From assembly GCA_030430565.1 (NCBI GenBank), contig JAUIKS010000006.1, forward strand, positions 248,001 to 312,000: a DNA stretch of 64,000 nucleotides. The letters run 5' to 3'. Both the position numbers and the translations under genes were made by a program. Below are positions 17,213 to 29,380 of this stretch, one piece after another. Position 1 is the stretch's first letter; the number at the start of each line of letters is the position of its first letter. The notes under the pieces are model-generated. The model was not told the origin of the DNA. It did no database searches and saw only the letters and a program-made list of their open reading frames with translations. The stretch is from Polyangia bacterium. GTDB taxonomy: Bacteria > Myxococcota_A > Polyangia > Nannocystales > Nannocystaceae.

Positions 17213-18109
17213 ATGCAACGGACGATCCCTACGATCTTGAGCGTCTCCCTGATCGCGTCGGGTACGGGTATTGGTACCGCGAGCGCGCGCGCGCCTCTGC
17301 AAACTCCGATCGCCGTCGCGGTCCAGGAGCCGAGCGACGACGACGCCTACGAAACGCTGACCGAAGAGGCGGGGCTACGCTACGAGAAGAAAGAGTACGC
17401 CGCCTCGATCGCGCTGTTTGAACGCGCCTACGAGATACGGCCCGAGCCGAACATCCTGTTCAACATCGGGCGGATCCACGAGGAGGCCGGCAACCTCGAA
17501 GACGCGGTCGGCTACTACGAGCGCTTCATTCAAGATACGTCCGCGGACTACGACGCTCGCCAGGCCGCGCTCAAGCGACTGACCCTGCTGCGAGAGCTGA
17601 TCCGCCTCGACCCCAACAAGAACCCGAAGCAGCCGGAGGAGCAGCCGCCGCCCAACGAGGGGCAGCCGCCGCCTAACGACGGCCAGCCGCCGCCCAACGA
17701 GGGGCAGCCGCCGCCCAACGACGGCCAGCCGTCACAGCCGGTCGACAACAACCCGCGCGCGCCCGATCCTCGAAAGCTGCGGGTCGTCGGCTACTCGCTG
17801 CTCGGCGTGGGCGCGCTCGCGCTGATCGGCGGCGGTGTCGCGGCGGGCATCGCCCGCAACAAGCACGGCCAGCTCGACGGGACCTCGCCTGATATTGCGA
17901 TGCGTCGCCAGCTCGAGGCGCAGGGCATCAACGCGGCGCGCGCCGCTGACGGGATGTTCATCGCGGGCAGCATCCTCGCGGCCTCTGGCGTCGTCATCCT
18001 GCTGCTGCCCCAGAGCCGCACCCCGAAGGACCCCGCCGAGAAGCGCGCGGCCTTCGTCCCCCACTTCTCCGGTCACGAGGTCGGCGTCGGCCTCGTGGGT
18101 CGGTTCTAG
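17213..18109 (+). CDS. Exported TPR protein with Pro/Asn repeat linker
   Basis: 298 aa. A signal-like N-terminus is followed by a TPR region (about 45-125; GLRYEKKEYAASIALFERAY, NILFNIGRIHEEAGNLEDAV), then a linker of four near-identical seven-residue units PPPNEGQ/PPPNDGQ, and two hydrophobic helices in the C-terminal half with a short periplasmic end. The layout is common in myxobacterial envelope proteins, where TPRs scaffold complexes. GAGG lies about 12 nt before the ATG. It sits between a PEGA kinase and a binding lipoprotein on one strand, suggesting a shared signalling role. Confidence 0.75.
   Translation: MQRTIPTILSVSLIASGTGIGTASARAPLQTPIAVAVQEPSDDDAYETLTEEAGLRYEKKEYAASIALFERAYEIRPEPNILFNIGRIHEEAGNLEDAVGYYERFIQDTSADYDARQAALKRLTLLRELIRLDPNKNPKQPEEQPPPNEGQPPPNDGQPPPNEGQPPPNDGQPSQPVDNNPRAPDPRKLRVVGYSLLGVGALALIGGGVAAGIARNKHGQLDGTSPDIAMRRQLEAQGINAARAADGMFIAGSILAASGVVILLLPQSRTPKDPAEKRAAFVPHFSGHEVGVGLVGRF
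17642..17725 (+). repeat. Four 21-bp coding tandem repeats
   Basis: Four 21-bp units alternate between GAGGGG and GACGGC endings (a 42-bp higher period), encoding the PPPNEGQ/PPPNDGQ linker of the TPR protein. They keep the reading frame, so the copy number could vary without loss of function. Confidence 0.9.
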
Positions 18110-18185
18110 TTAGGTTGTTTGGCTCGAATTTAGGCTCTATGCCCCGGTTCTACGAACGGAACGCGAACTCAGGAGTTTCTCGCAC

Positions 18186-19775
18186 ATGGTCTCGATGAAA
18201 CGCGGATGGCTCTGGGCCGCCACGCTCGGCGTGGCGACGGTCGCCGGAGCGTGCACGTCGGTCCTCGACTTTACCGAGTGCTACACGGACGACGATTGCG
18301 CGACCTTCTTTGAGGACAACAAGCCGATGCGCTGCGAGGTGGAGAGCAACCGCTGCACGCCGCGGACAGCGGGTTGTGATCAAAACAGCGAGTGCGAGCC
18401 GCTGGGCGAGAGCTTTATCTGCGGCTTCTCCCATCGTTGCTTCGACCACACGATCGGCTCGGAGCTGTGCGACGAGCCGGTGTATCCGGTGGGCGCCGAG
18501 GATAACGACGGCGTCGTGTTCGTCGGCTCGTTGATCAACCGCGCCAACGACGGGGCGGAGATCGAGAACGGCATCCGCCTGGCGATCGAGGAGTTCAACG
18601 CCAACGCGTCGCTCGCCAGCGACAGCCACCGCAAGATCGCTTGGTTCGCCTGCGACACCAAGGGCGACACCACGCGCGCGCGCTCGATCGCGGCGTTCTT
18701 GGCGGGCTCCTCTGACGTGACCGACGCGGTCGGCGTCGCGGCGATGATCGGGCCGTTCGACAAGACCGAGTTCTCGCAGGTCGTCAACGAGGTCAGCCTC
18801 GCGGGCAACATCAACGCGTTCACGATCTCGCCGACCGTGCTGAGCGGTGATCTCGGCCCCGCCGACCCCGGCAGCGTCGTCTGGCGAGGCACCCCAGGCG
18901 CGACGCGGTACGCCAACGCCATCCTCTCGCGCCTCAACGACATCGCGCCGCCGCGGATGATCACGATCCTCTCCAACGACCTCACGCGCCTGACGCTGTT
19001 CGAGGCGATGGCCGTCATGAACGAGGGCGGCAGCTGGTGGATCGACATCAACGACATCGGCGGGGAGAAGGGCGCGCAGATCATCACCTCGTACAGCGCG
19101 AACAACTTCGCGGACGCGGTGGCGGGGGCCGTGAACACCGACCTCGGCGGTGAGCCGGACGTCTTGATGGTCCTCGGCGGAGCCGAGAGCGGATCGGTGG
19201 TCGAGGAGTACTACGCGCAGGCCGGATCGCTGCCGGACATCGTGATCGTCCCGCACTGGGGCCTCGCCGGCATGAAGGAGGCGTTGACGCGGATCGACGA
19301 CCCGGAGGTGCTCGAGGCGATCGAGATCATCTCGCCGGACATGCCCAACGCCGAGACCTCGGCGCAGTTCGACGAGCGGTTTCAGGCGCGGTTCTCGGCG
19401 GCGCCGCTTCCCGAGGCGTACCAGGCCTACGACGCGACCCTCATCACGCTGTTCTCGATGGCGGGCGTGACCAACGGCTCGATCGTCGGGCCGAAGATCT
19501 CGAGCGTGACGCGGAACCTGTTCAACGGCGAGGGGCCGTCGATCAGCGCGGCGGATCCCGTCGGGAGCTTCAGCTCGGGCGCCAAGGCGCTCGCGGACGG
19601 CAACCCCGTGGTTCTTAACGGCGCGGCTCACTCGGTCAAGATCGACGCGGCGCGCAAAGAGGTCTGCACCGACTTCATCGCGCTGGGCGCGAGCGGCAGC
19701 CCGTCCGATCCGGTGATCGAGCCGAAGGCGCGGTACCAGGTCAACTGTCCCAGCGAGACCTCCGGCACTTGGTGA
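18186..19775 (+). CDS. Type-1 periplasmic-binding lipoprotein, Cys-rich N-terminus
   Basis: 529 aa. The N-terminus ends in GACTS, a lipobox-like site. About 80 residues with paired Cys follow (CYTDDDC, CDQNSECEP), then a long domain like the substrate-binding proteins of branched-chain amino-acid ABC transporters (VVFVGSLIN, ENGIRLAIEEFN, AAMIGPFDKTEFSQVV, YDATLITLFSMAG). No ABC permease or ATPase gene is nearby, so a ligand-sensing role with the upstream kinase and TPR protein is likelier than transport. AGGAG lies 11 nt before the ATG. Confidence 0.82.
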   Translation: MVSMKRGWLWAATLGVATVAGACTSVLDFTECYTDDDCATFFEDNKPMRCEVESNRCTPRTAGCDQNSECEPLGESFICGFSHRCFDHTIGSELCDEPVYPVGAEDNDGVVFVGSLINRANDGAEIENGIRLAIEEFNANASLASDSHRKIAWFACDTKGDTTRARSIAAFLAGSSDVTDAVGVAAMIGPFDKTEFSQVVNEVSLAGNINAFTISPTVLSGDLGPADPGSVVWRGTPGATRYANAILSRLNDIAPPRMITILSNDLTRLTLFEAMAVMNEGGSWWIDINDIGGEKGAQIITSYSANNFADAVAGAVNTDLGGEPDVLMVLGGAESGSVVEEYYAQAGSLPDIVIVPHWGLAGMKEALTRIDDPEVLEAIEIISPDMPNAETSAQFDERFQARFSAAPLPEAYQAYDATLITLFSMAGVTNGSIVGPKISSVTRNLFNGEGPSISAADPVGSFSSGAKALADGNPVVLNGAAHSVKIDAARKEVCTDFIALGASGSPSDPVIEPKARYQVNCPSETSGTW

Positions 19776-19806
19776 CGAGCTCCTCGCCCAGCAGATTAGG
19801 GTGCGG

Positions 19807-19853
19807 GCGTCGGGTCGCGGCTTAACGCCCGGACGCTCCGCCTTTTGGGCGGC
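19807..19853. terminator. Weak bidirectional stem-loops between convergent genes
   Basis: An 8-bp stem with one bulge (19807-19814 with 19828-19836) and a small CCGCC-TTTTG-GGCGG hairpin (19839-19853) lie between two convergent genes. Neither is followed by a good T run. Confidence 0.3.
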
Positions 19854-19919
19854 GCCCATGCGTTGAGACGCGGGCGCCTGTCTCAGGACGCGGGTGGGGG
19901 CTGGGCCCGGCGGGTGGGG

Positions 19920-21752
<1,833 letters not shown>

Positions 21753-21992
21753 GGTGGCGATGTCCTTCGGTGCGGGCGAGAGCGTGTGGATGCCCGTTGA
21801 ATGGTGTTTAATGCTGGATACTGCCAATCTGGTAGATCGTCCAGCGGCCCGGTCGGAATCTCCACGAGACCCGGGCTCGCGGCTCTTCACGCGCGCCTAC
21901 CCGCGGTCGCTCCGATTGTGTGTTCGAGCCCTACAATCATACCGTAATTCGTTCGCGGTTGGCGCCGCGCGTCCGCGTCGAGACCCCGTGAC

Positions 21993-22685
21993 ATGACGAC
22001 TCTGCTGTTCAACAAGCCATACCGCGTGCTCACCCGCTTCACGGACGAGGAGGAGCGGCGCTCGCTTGCGCACTACATCCCGGTCCCGGGCGTGTATCCA
22101 GCGGGGCGGCTCGACCGCGACAGCGAGGGGCTCTTGATCCTGACGGACGACGGGCGGGTTCAGCACGCCGTGTGTCATCCGCACAACAAGCTCCCGAAGA
22201 CATATTGGGCCCAGGTGGAGGGGCTGGTCGATGAGCGCGCGCTCGCGGCCCTCTCGCGCGGCGTGCAGCTCAAGGACGGGTTGACGGCGCCCGCGTCGGC
22301 GCGCCGCGTGGACGCGCCGACGCTGTGGCCTCGGACGCCGCCGATCCGGGCGCGAAAATCGATCCCGACGAGCTGGATCGAGCTGACGCTGACCGAGGGT
22401 CGAAATCGACAGGTGCGCAGGATGACTGCGGCCGTCGGCCTCCCGACGCTGCGGCTGGTCCGCGTCAGGATCGGCCCGTGGACGCTCGACGGTCTGGCGC
22501 CAGGGCGATGGCGGCGGTTGTCGGGCCGTCCGCTCGTGACGATCGCGCGATACGTTGAGCGCTACTTGGACCCTGAAGCGCCCACGCACGGTTCGGGTCG
22601 TCGGCGGGAGGGGCGGGCGAGCGCGGGTCGTCGGAGACGTGGACGTCAAGGAAAAATCCCCGGCAAGGGCTCGACGCGAGGATGA
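21993..22685 (+). CDS. rluE: 23S rRNA pseudouridine synthase, RluE/RsuA type
   Basis: 230 aa. Lacks an S4 domain and starts directly with the catalytic fold (LLFNKPYRVLTRF), as RluE does. GRLDRDSEGLLILTDDG contains the catalytic D41, and EGRNRQVRRMTAAVGLP is the RsuA-family RNA-contact motif. RluE modifies U2457 in E. coli 23S rRNA. The C-terminal 40 residues are basic and low-complexity. The 240-nt gap to the divergent acyl-CoA dehydrogenase contains a TACAAT at 21931-21936. Confidence 0.85.
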   Translation: MTTLLFNKPYRVLTRFTDEEERRSLAHYIPVPGVYPAGRLDRDSEGLLILTDDGRVQHAVCHPHNKLPKTYWAQVEGLVDERALAALSRGVQLKDGLTAPASARRVDAPTLWPRTPPIRARKSIPTSWIELTLTEGRNRQVRRMTAAVGLPTLRLVRVRIGPWTLDGLAPGRWRRLSGRPLVTIARYVERYLDPEAPTHGSGRRREGRASAGRRRRGRQGKIPGKGSTRG

Positions 22686-22869
22686 CGCGTGCAGACGTCC
22701 CATTCTGTTCGTGTCGACGACCGTAGCTCCTCACCGGGTGCGCGTGAAGCGTAGTCGGGGCCAGGTTCCAGAGGCGCGACCTCGCGCGTATGAACGAGTC
22801 GTCTCGGGGTCCACGAAGGCCTGTACGGCTGGGCGGGTTTTCTGCGCCAGATGTGCGTGCTAGCGTCGT

Positions 22870-22875
22870 TACACT
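22870..22875 (+). promoter_or_regulatory. -10-like TACACT before the second membrane kinase
   Basis: TACACT lies 31 nt upstream of the GTG at 22907, which supports that start over the ATG at 22790. Confidence 0.35.
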
Positions 22876-22906
22876 GTACCCGCGCGGGTGCGCCGAAGAA
22901 GCAGAC

Positions 22907-24895
<1,989 letters not shown>

Positions 24896-24908
24896 TAGCA
24901 CCGGCGTC

Positions 24909-26288
24909 ATGCGCATCGCGTTCACGACGCTCGGCTGCCGGCTGAACCAATTCGAGTCGGACGCCCTCGGGAGAATGGCCCGAGAGTCAGGTCATCAAGT
25001 CGTGCCGTGCTCCGAGCCGGCGGACGTGGTGGTCGTCAACACCTGCGCCATCACGCACGAGGCCGACGCCGACTCGCGCCAGCGCGTCCGCCAGCTCCAG
25101 CGTCGCCAGCCGGGCGCGCGCGTCGTCGTCACGGGCTGCTACGCGAGCGCGTCGCCGGACGAGGTAGCGAGGCTCCCCGGCGTGGCGCTGGTCGCCGGCA
25201 ACGCGGAGAAGCACGCGCTGATCGAGCAGATCGAGCGGCTCGCTGGGCGGGAGCCGAGCGCCGCGGGCGAGGACGCGAGCGCGCCGGTCGTGCACGTGCG
25301 GCCTGGCGATCTCGGACGTCACCAGCGGGTCGCGGCGCTGCGCCCCGAGCTCGCGCCGGAGCGCAGCCGGGCGTATCTGAAGATCCAAGACGGCTGCGAC
25401 TACCGCTGCTCGTTCTGCATCGTGCCGAGCGTGCGTGGCCGCAGCGCGAGCGTCCCGGTAGCGACCGTGCGCGCGCAGCTCGCCGAGCTGATCGCGGCCG
25501 ACGTGCCCGAGGTCGTGCTGACCGGCGTGCACCTGGGCACCTACGGGCGTGATCTGGAGCCGCGCGTGCGCCTCGAGGGGCTGATCACGGAGCACCTGCT
25601 GCCGCTCTTGCGCCCCGGGGTGACGCGGCTGCGGCTCGGCTCGCTGGACCCCCACGAGGTCTCGCCCGCGCTCGTCGACGCGCTCGCGGAGCACGGCGGG
25701 CGACGGCTGTGTCGTCACCTGCACCTGCCCGTGCAGAGCGGCGACGACGGCGTGCTGCGGCGCATGCGACGGGCCCACACGGTCCGTGATCTGCAGGCGC
25801 TCACCGCCACGCTCGCGCGCCGCGTGCCCGGCGTCGCGCTGGGGACCGACGTCATCGTCGGCTTCCCAGGGGAGACGGACGAGGACTTCGACCGGACCTA
25901 CGCGCTGCTCGAGTCGCTGCCGCTGATGTACCTGCACGTCTTCCCCTTCTCCCCGCGCCGGGGCACGGCCGCGTGGTCGCAGCACGCGGAGCAGCCGGTC
26001 ACGCCGCAGCGACGGGCGGCCCGCAGCAGGGCGCTGCGCGAGCTCTCGCGGCGCAGCGCTCGAGACTTCGCCGCGGCCCACGTCGGCGCCGAGCTCGACG
26101 TGGTGTTTCATCGCCGTCGGCACCGGCGCTCGGGGGCGATGGTCGCGCTGACCGACAACTACCTGCGGGTCGCGGTCGAGTCCGATGATGATCGCCTGCT
26201 CGGCGCGCTCGCGCGGGTGCGGATCGAGGAGGTCGACGGGGACGGCGGCGCGCGGGGGCGCCTCGTCGACGCGTCGATCAGAGCTTGA
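24909..26288 (+). CDS. mtaB: tRNA t6A methylthiotransferase MtaB
   Basis: 459 aa radical-SAM enzyme that adds a methylthio group to t6A37 of tRNAs reading ANN codons. The N-terminal MTTase domain has FTTLGCRLNQFESD with the first cluster Cys, followed by VVNTCAITHEAD and VVTGCYAS. The radical-SAM motif is CDYRCSFC. The order and CRLNQFES pattern are those of MtaB rather than MiaB or RimO. It lies 13 nt after the kinase stop, so co-transcription is likely. Its 3' end overlaps the opposite-strand hydrolase gene by 11 bp. Confidence 0.92.
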   Translation: MRIAFTTLGCRLNQFESDALGRMARESGHQVVPCSEPADVVVVNTCAITHEADADSRQRVRQLQRRQPGARVVVTGCYASASPDEVARLPGVALVAGNAEKHALIEQIERLAGREPSAAGEDASAPVVHVRPGDLGRHQRVAALRPELAPERSRAYLKIQDGCDYRCSFCIVPSVRGRSASVPVATVRAQLAELIAADVPEVVLTGVHLGTYGRDLEPRVRLEGLITEHLLPLLRPGVTRLRLGSLDPHEVSPALVDALAEHGGRRLCRHLHLPVQSGDDGVLRRMRRAHTVRDLQALTATLARRVPGVALGTDVIVGFPGETDEDFDRTYALLESLPLMYLHVFPFSPRRGTAAWSQHAEQPVTPQRRAARSRALRELSRRSARDFAAAHVGAELDVVFHRRRHRRSGAMVALTDNYLRVAVESDDDRLLGALARVRIEEVDGDGGARGRLVDASIRA

Positions 26289-27216
26289 TGACCATGCCGT
26301 CGCGGGCGGCGACGGTGTTGGGGAACCGCTGTTTGGCGGCCGCCTCGATCTCGCGCAGCTTCGCGTCGTCGTGGGTCGGGTCGTGGCTGTAGAGCACCAG
26401 CTTCTTCACACCTGCATCTTCGGCCAGGCGAATCGCCTCGGCGTAGGTGCTGTGTCCCCAGCCGACCTTGCCCTTGTACTCCTCGAGCGTGTACTGGGCG
26501 TCGTAGACGAAGACGTCGCAGTCCTTCGCCAGCTCGGCGAGGGTCTCGTTGACCTTGCCGGCGGTGTGCTCGGTGTCCGTCGCGAACACGATCGACTTGC
26601 CGTGCTCGTCGACGCGGAAGGCGGTGGAGGTCTGCGGGTGCGGCAGCGGGATGTGCCGGACCGACGCCTCGTTGACCGCGATCGCCTGACCCTCGCCCAG
26701 CATGTGGAAGGTCTTGGTGCTCCCCATGACGTCGAGGCCGACGGGGAAGAAGGGGGGCGACATCTGCTTGTTGAGGATCGCCTTGGCGTCTTTGGTGCAG
26801 TAGATGTCGAGCTTGAAGCCGGGCACGAAGGCCGGGACGAAGAACGGGAAGCCCTGGATGTGGTCCCAGTGCGCGTGCGTGAGGAACAGGTGAATGGCCT
26901 TCGAGTGTTCCTTCATCGTGGCCATGAGGTTCAGGCCGAGCTCACGGATCCCCGAGCCGCTGTCGAGGATGATGATGTCGCGGCTGCTCTCGAGCTTGAC
27001 CGAGAGACACGGCGTGTTGCCCCCGAACTCCGCGTATCGTGGCCCCGACACCGGAATACTGCCCCGGGTGCCCCAGAACGTTATTTCCACGGGGCGTTCT
27101 CCTGCGTCGGCTGCATGTTCGCTCGATGATATTTCAAGACCAATTTCGCTTGCAAGCGCAGGTCCGAGACTGGTGTTGCGGCTCATGGTACCGCAGAACT
27201 GCGGCTTGGTGATCAA
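26278..27216 (-). CDS. Metallo-beta-lactamase-fold hydrolase
   Basis: 312 aa, or 302 aa if ATG 27186 is used. The core starts at EITFWGTRGSIPVSGP. It has the metal motif THAHWDHIQGF (HxHxDH), later VFATDTEHT with the bridging Asp, and a terminal LVLYSHDPTHDD. This arrangement fits the ribonuclease Z/cyclic-phosphodiesterase-like branch common in bacteria; HWDHIQGFPFF is characteristic. A small palindrome CCGCAG-AA-CTGCGG sits at 27189-27202, between the two candidate starts. The substrate is unknown; cyclic nucleotides are one possibility. Confidence 0.8.
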   Translation of the reverse strand: MITKPQFCGTMSRNTSLGPALASEIGLEISSSEHAADAGERPVEITFWGTRGSIPVSGPRYAEFGGNTPCLSVKLESSRDIIILDSGSGIRELGLNLMATMKEHSKAIHLFLTHAHWDHIQGFPFFVPAFVPGFKLDIYCTKDAKAILNKQMSPPFFPVGLDVMGSTKTFHMLGEGQAIAVNEASVRHIPLPHPQTSTAFRVDEHGKSIVFATDTEHTAGKVNETLAELAKDCDVFVYDAQYTLEEYKGKVGWGHSTYAEAIRLAEDAGVKKLVLYSHDPTHDDAKLREIEAAAKQRFPNTVAARDGMVIKL

Positions 27217-27729
27217 GTTCGCGGGGAAGTGATTCGCCGACGTCGCGCGCGGACGCGGACGCTCGAATTGATCAGCCGCGCGCTGCGCTCGGTCGACGCT
27301 CGGTTTTCGCCGAGCAATTTTCGCTCACCGAGTCGTGCTCTGTTTCGTCCGCCGCGGTCACGCTGGTTATCCCGCGCGTCGCCTGCCGGAGCCCGACGTG
27401 AACCGGGGCAGCAGGCTCGTGGCGCGATGGTCCGGAGTGTCGCGGGCGTGCGCGGGTCGGCGCGCGGACGTCGTGTTGCGGGCGCGTGCTGAATTTTCGC
27501 GTTCGCCCGCCGCTCCTCCCGCGCGCTGTGGGATGAAGAGGTCGGGTGTCGGCTCAGCTGCGCCCTCGACGGGCGGACTTGCCCATGCGCCGGCGGGCGC
27601 GCGCGAGCGGGTGCGCGCGGGCGGAGGCGGGAGATCGGGCGCGGCGCGGGCCCGTCGGCGTGACGCCGCGACGGCGTGATGTGTATGACAGGTCGGCTCC
27701 GGGCGATCTCCTGACGCGGAGCTCGGAGA
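27217..27729. other. Non-coding gap upstream of the hydrolase
   Basis: 513 nt between two genes on the minus strand. Open frames here give Arg/Ala-rich low-complexity translations typical of non-coding GC-rich DNA. No convincing promoter, RNA gene or terminator was found; only weak GC-rich inverted repeats near 27650-27685. Confidence 0.45.
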
Positions 27730-28500
27730 TCAGCGCGGGCGCGGACCGAACAGCGCGGTGCCGACACGGACGAGCGTCGCGCCCTCCTCGATCGCAACTT
27801 CGAAGTCGGCGCTCATGCCCATGGACAGCTCGCGCAGCTCGACGCGCGGGCGCGGCGTGGCGACGAGGCGATCACGGAGCCGCCGGAGCGCGGCGAAGTA
27901 CGGCCGGGTCTCCTCGGCGGTCCCGGGCGGCGGGATGATCATGAGGCCGCGGCAGCGTACGTGCTCGCAGCCCGCGAAGCGGTCGAGCAGGGCGGGCAGC
28001 GCGTCGGGGGAGAGACCGGCCTTGCGGTCCTCGTCGGCGAGCTGCACCTCGACGAGCACGTCCTGGACATGGTCGAGGGCGCGGGCCCGTCGCTCGATCG
28101 CGTCGAGCAGCTTGACGCGGTCGACGGTGTGGATCAGCGCCTTGCCGACGACGTACTTGACCTTGTTGGTCTGCAGCGCGCCGATGAAGTGCCAGCGGAG
28201 CGCGGGCGCGTCGGGAGCGGGGTCGGGCGCGGCGTGCTTGTCGCGAAACTCCTGGGCATAGTTCTCGCCGAAGTCCCGCAGGCCCGCGTCGCGGAGCTCC
28301 GCGATCGCGGCGAGCGGGTGGCGCTTGCTGACCCCGATGAGCGTCGGCGGCGGCGCGTCGGCAGCCTCCGGGACGCGGCGCGCGGTGGCGGCGGCGACGC
28401 GCGCGAGGATCGTCTTCAGGGCCTGCGCGCGGGCCCTGGGCTCGAAAGAGGGCTCGAAAGAGGGCTCGGGAGAGGGCTCGGGGGAGGGCGCGGGGGGCAC
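27730..28500 (-). CDS. yggS: YggS/PLPBP-family pyridoxal-phosphate homeostasis protein
   Basis: 256 aa single-domain PLP-barrel protein that buffers pyridoxal phosphate. PPTLIGVSKRHPLAAIAEL carries the PLP-binding Lys. RDFGENYAQEF, LRWHFIGALQTNKVKYVV and RELSMGMSADFEVAIEEGAT (the phosphate-binding end) are all diagnostic. The first 20 residues are Pro/Ser/Glu repeats encoded by a 12-bp tandem array. The GTG start at 28500 has a TACAGT box 9 nt upstream. maf lies upstream on the same strand. Confidence 0.92.
   Translation of the reverse strand: MPPAPSPEPSPEPSFEPSFEPRARAQALKTILARVAAATARRVPEAADAPPPTLIGVSKRHPLAAIAELRDAGLRDFGENYAQEFRDKHAAPDPAPDAPALRWHFIGALQTNKVKYVVGKALIHTVDRVKLLDAIERRARALDHVQDVLVEVQLADEDRKAGLSPDALPALLDRFAGCEHVRCRGLMIIPPPGTAEETRPYFAALRRLRDRLVATPRPRVELRELSMGMSADFEVAIEEGATLVRVGTALFGPRPR
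28439..28486 (-). repeat. Four 12-bp tandem units at the yggS 5' end
   Basis: Plus-strand units GGCTCGAAAGAG (twice), GGCTCGGGAGAG and GGCTCGGGGGAG, 48 bp in all. They encode a PSFEP/PSPEP-type repeat at the start of YggS. Confidence 0.85.
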
Positions 28501-28509
28501 GGTGCGGGG

Positions 28510-28515
28510 ACTGTA
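28510..28515 (-). promoter_or_regulatory. -10-like TACAGT before yggS
   Basis: On the minus strand TACAGT lies 9 nt before the yggS GTG start. Confidence 0.4.
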
Positions 28516-28541
28516 GCAGGTCGACCGATCGCCGGGCGTCG

Positions 28542-28697
28542 CCGATGAGCCCGACACGCTCAGCGCGGTCGGCAGATGTCCGCGAGGGCATCCAGGACCT
28601 CGGCGAGCGGGAGGCCGACCCGATGAGCCCGACACGCTCAGCGCGGTCGGCAGATGTCCGCGAGGGCATCCAGGACCTCGGCGAGCGGGAGGCCGAC
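28542..28697. repeat. Perfect 78-bp tandem duplication at the maf 3' end
   Basis: Copy 1 is 28542-28619 and copy 2 is 28620-28697, identical over 78 bp with no spacer. maf ends inside copy 2, with its stop at 28638. Copy 1 is therefore a second copy of the last 20 maf codons in the maf-yggS gap. Perfect identity suggests a recent event or an assembly artefact. Confidence 0.93.
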
Positions 28698-29255
28698 GAC
28701 GGCGGTGTAGGAGCCGTCGACGCGCTCGACGAGGCCGGCCGCGTGGCCCTGGATCCCGTAGCCGCCGGCCTTGTCGGTCCACTCGTCTGTGTCGAGGTAG
28801 CGCTCGAGCACGCGCGCCAGCGCCTCGCCCTGGAGCGGACGCATCCACACGCGCGTCGTGATCACGCGCTCGCGCGTCCGCGCTGTGGCCCGTCCGTCGA
28901 TGAGCGCGAAGGCGGTCGACACGAAGTGCTGACGACGGACGAACAGATCCGTGAGCATCCGGCGCGCGTCGTCACGATCGACGGGCTTGCCCAGGGGCGC
29001 GAGCGCCTCGTCGGTCCAGACGGCGGTGTCGGCCGCGAGCACCAGGCCCGGGAACCCACGATCGAGCGCGAGCTGCGCCTTCGCGCGAGCGAGCCGCTGA
29101 ACGTAGGAGCGCGGCGCCTCGCCGGCGCGCCAGGTCTCGTCACAGTCGACCGGACCGACTTCGAAGTCGACGAGCGCGGCGCGCAGGAGCTCGGCGCGTC
29201 GCGGTGAGCCGGAGGCGAGCAGGAGCGGCGGGGAGGTGACGACGGGCGCGAGCAT
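28638..29255 (-). CDS. maf: Maf-like nucleoside triphosphate pyrophosphatase
   Basis: 205 aa. Maf/Ham1-superfamily pyrophosphatases hydrolyse dTTP/UTP or modified nucleotides. LLLASGSPRRAELLRAALV is the family N-terminus, VLAADTAVWTD carries the metal-binding Asp, and KAGGYGIQGHAAGLVERVDG is the characteristic C-terminal motif. The ATG at 29255 is right before the motif. It is upstream of yggS on the same strand, and its last codons lie in a duplicated 78-bp unit. Confidence 0.9.
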   Translation of the reverse strand: MLAPVVTSPPLLLASGSPRRAELLRAALVDFEVGPVDCDETWRAGEAPRSYVQRLARAKAQLALDRGFPGLVLAADTAVWTDEALAPLGKPVDRDDARRMLTDLFVRRQHFVSTAFALIDGRATARTRERVITTRVWMRPLQGEALARVLERYLDTDEWTDKAGGYGIQGHAAGLVERVDGSYTAVVGLPLAEVLDALADICRPR

Positions 29256-29380
29256 AGCGGAGCGCGGGACGAGCGAGGCGGCGGAGGCGGTATGATGGGG
29301 TCGTCGCGCGGGAGCGGGCAAGCCCGATCGTTCGCGTGACCTGTGTGGCCACTCCCTCACGCTCACAGGATTCGAGGTCC

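Noticed and set aside
17642-17725. Tandem repeats as a possible CRISPR array
   Set aside because: Units are contiguous, spacer-free and in frame within a coding linker.
18186-19775. Binding protein as part of an ABC transporter
   Set aside because: No permease or ATPase gene is adjacent; annotated as a binding lipoprotein only.
27217-27797. Arg-rich frames in the gap before yggS
   Set aside because: Low-complexity translations on both strands with no start signals or family resemblance.
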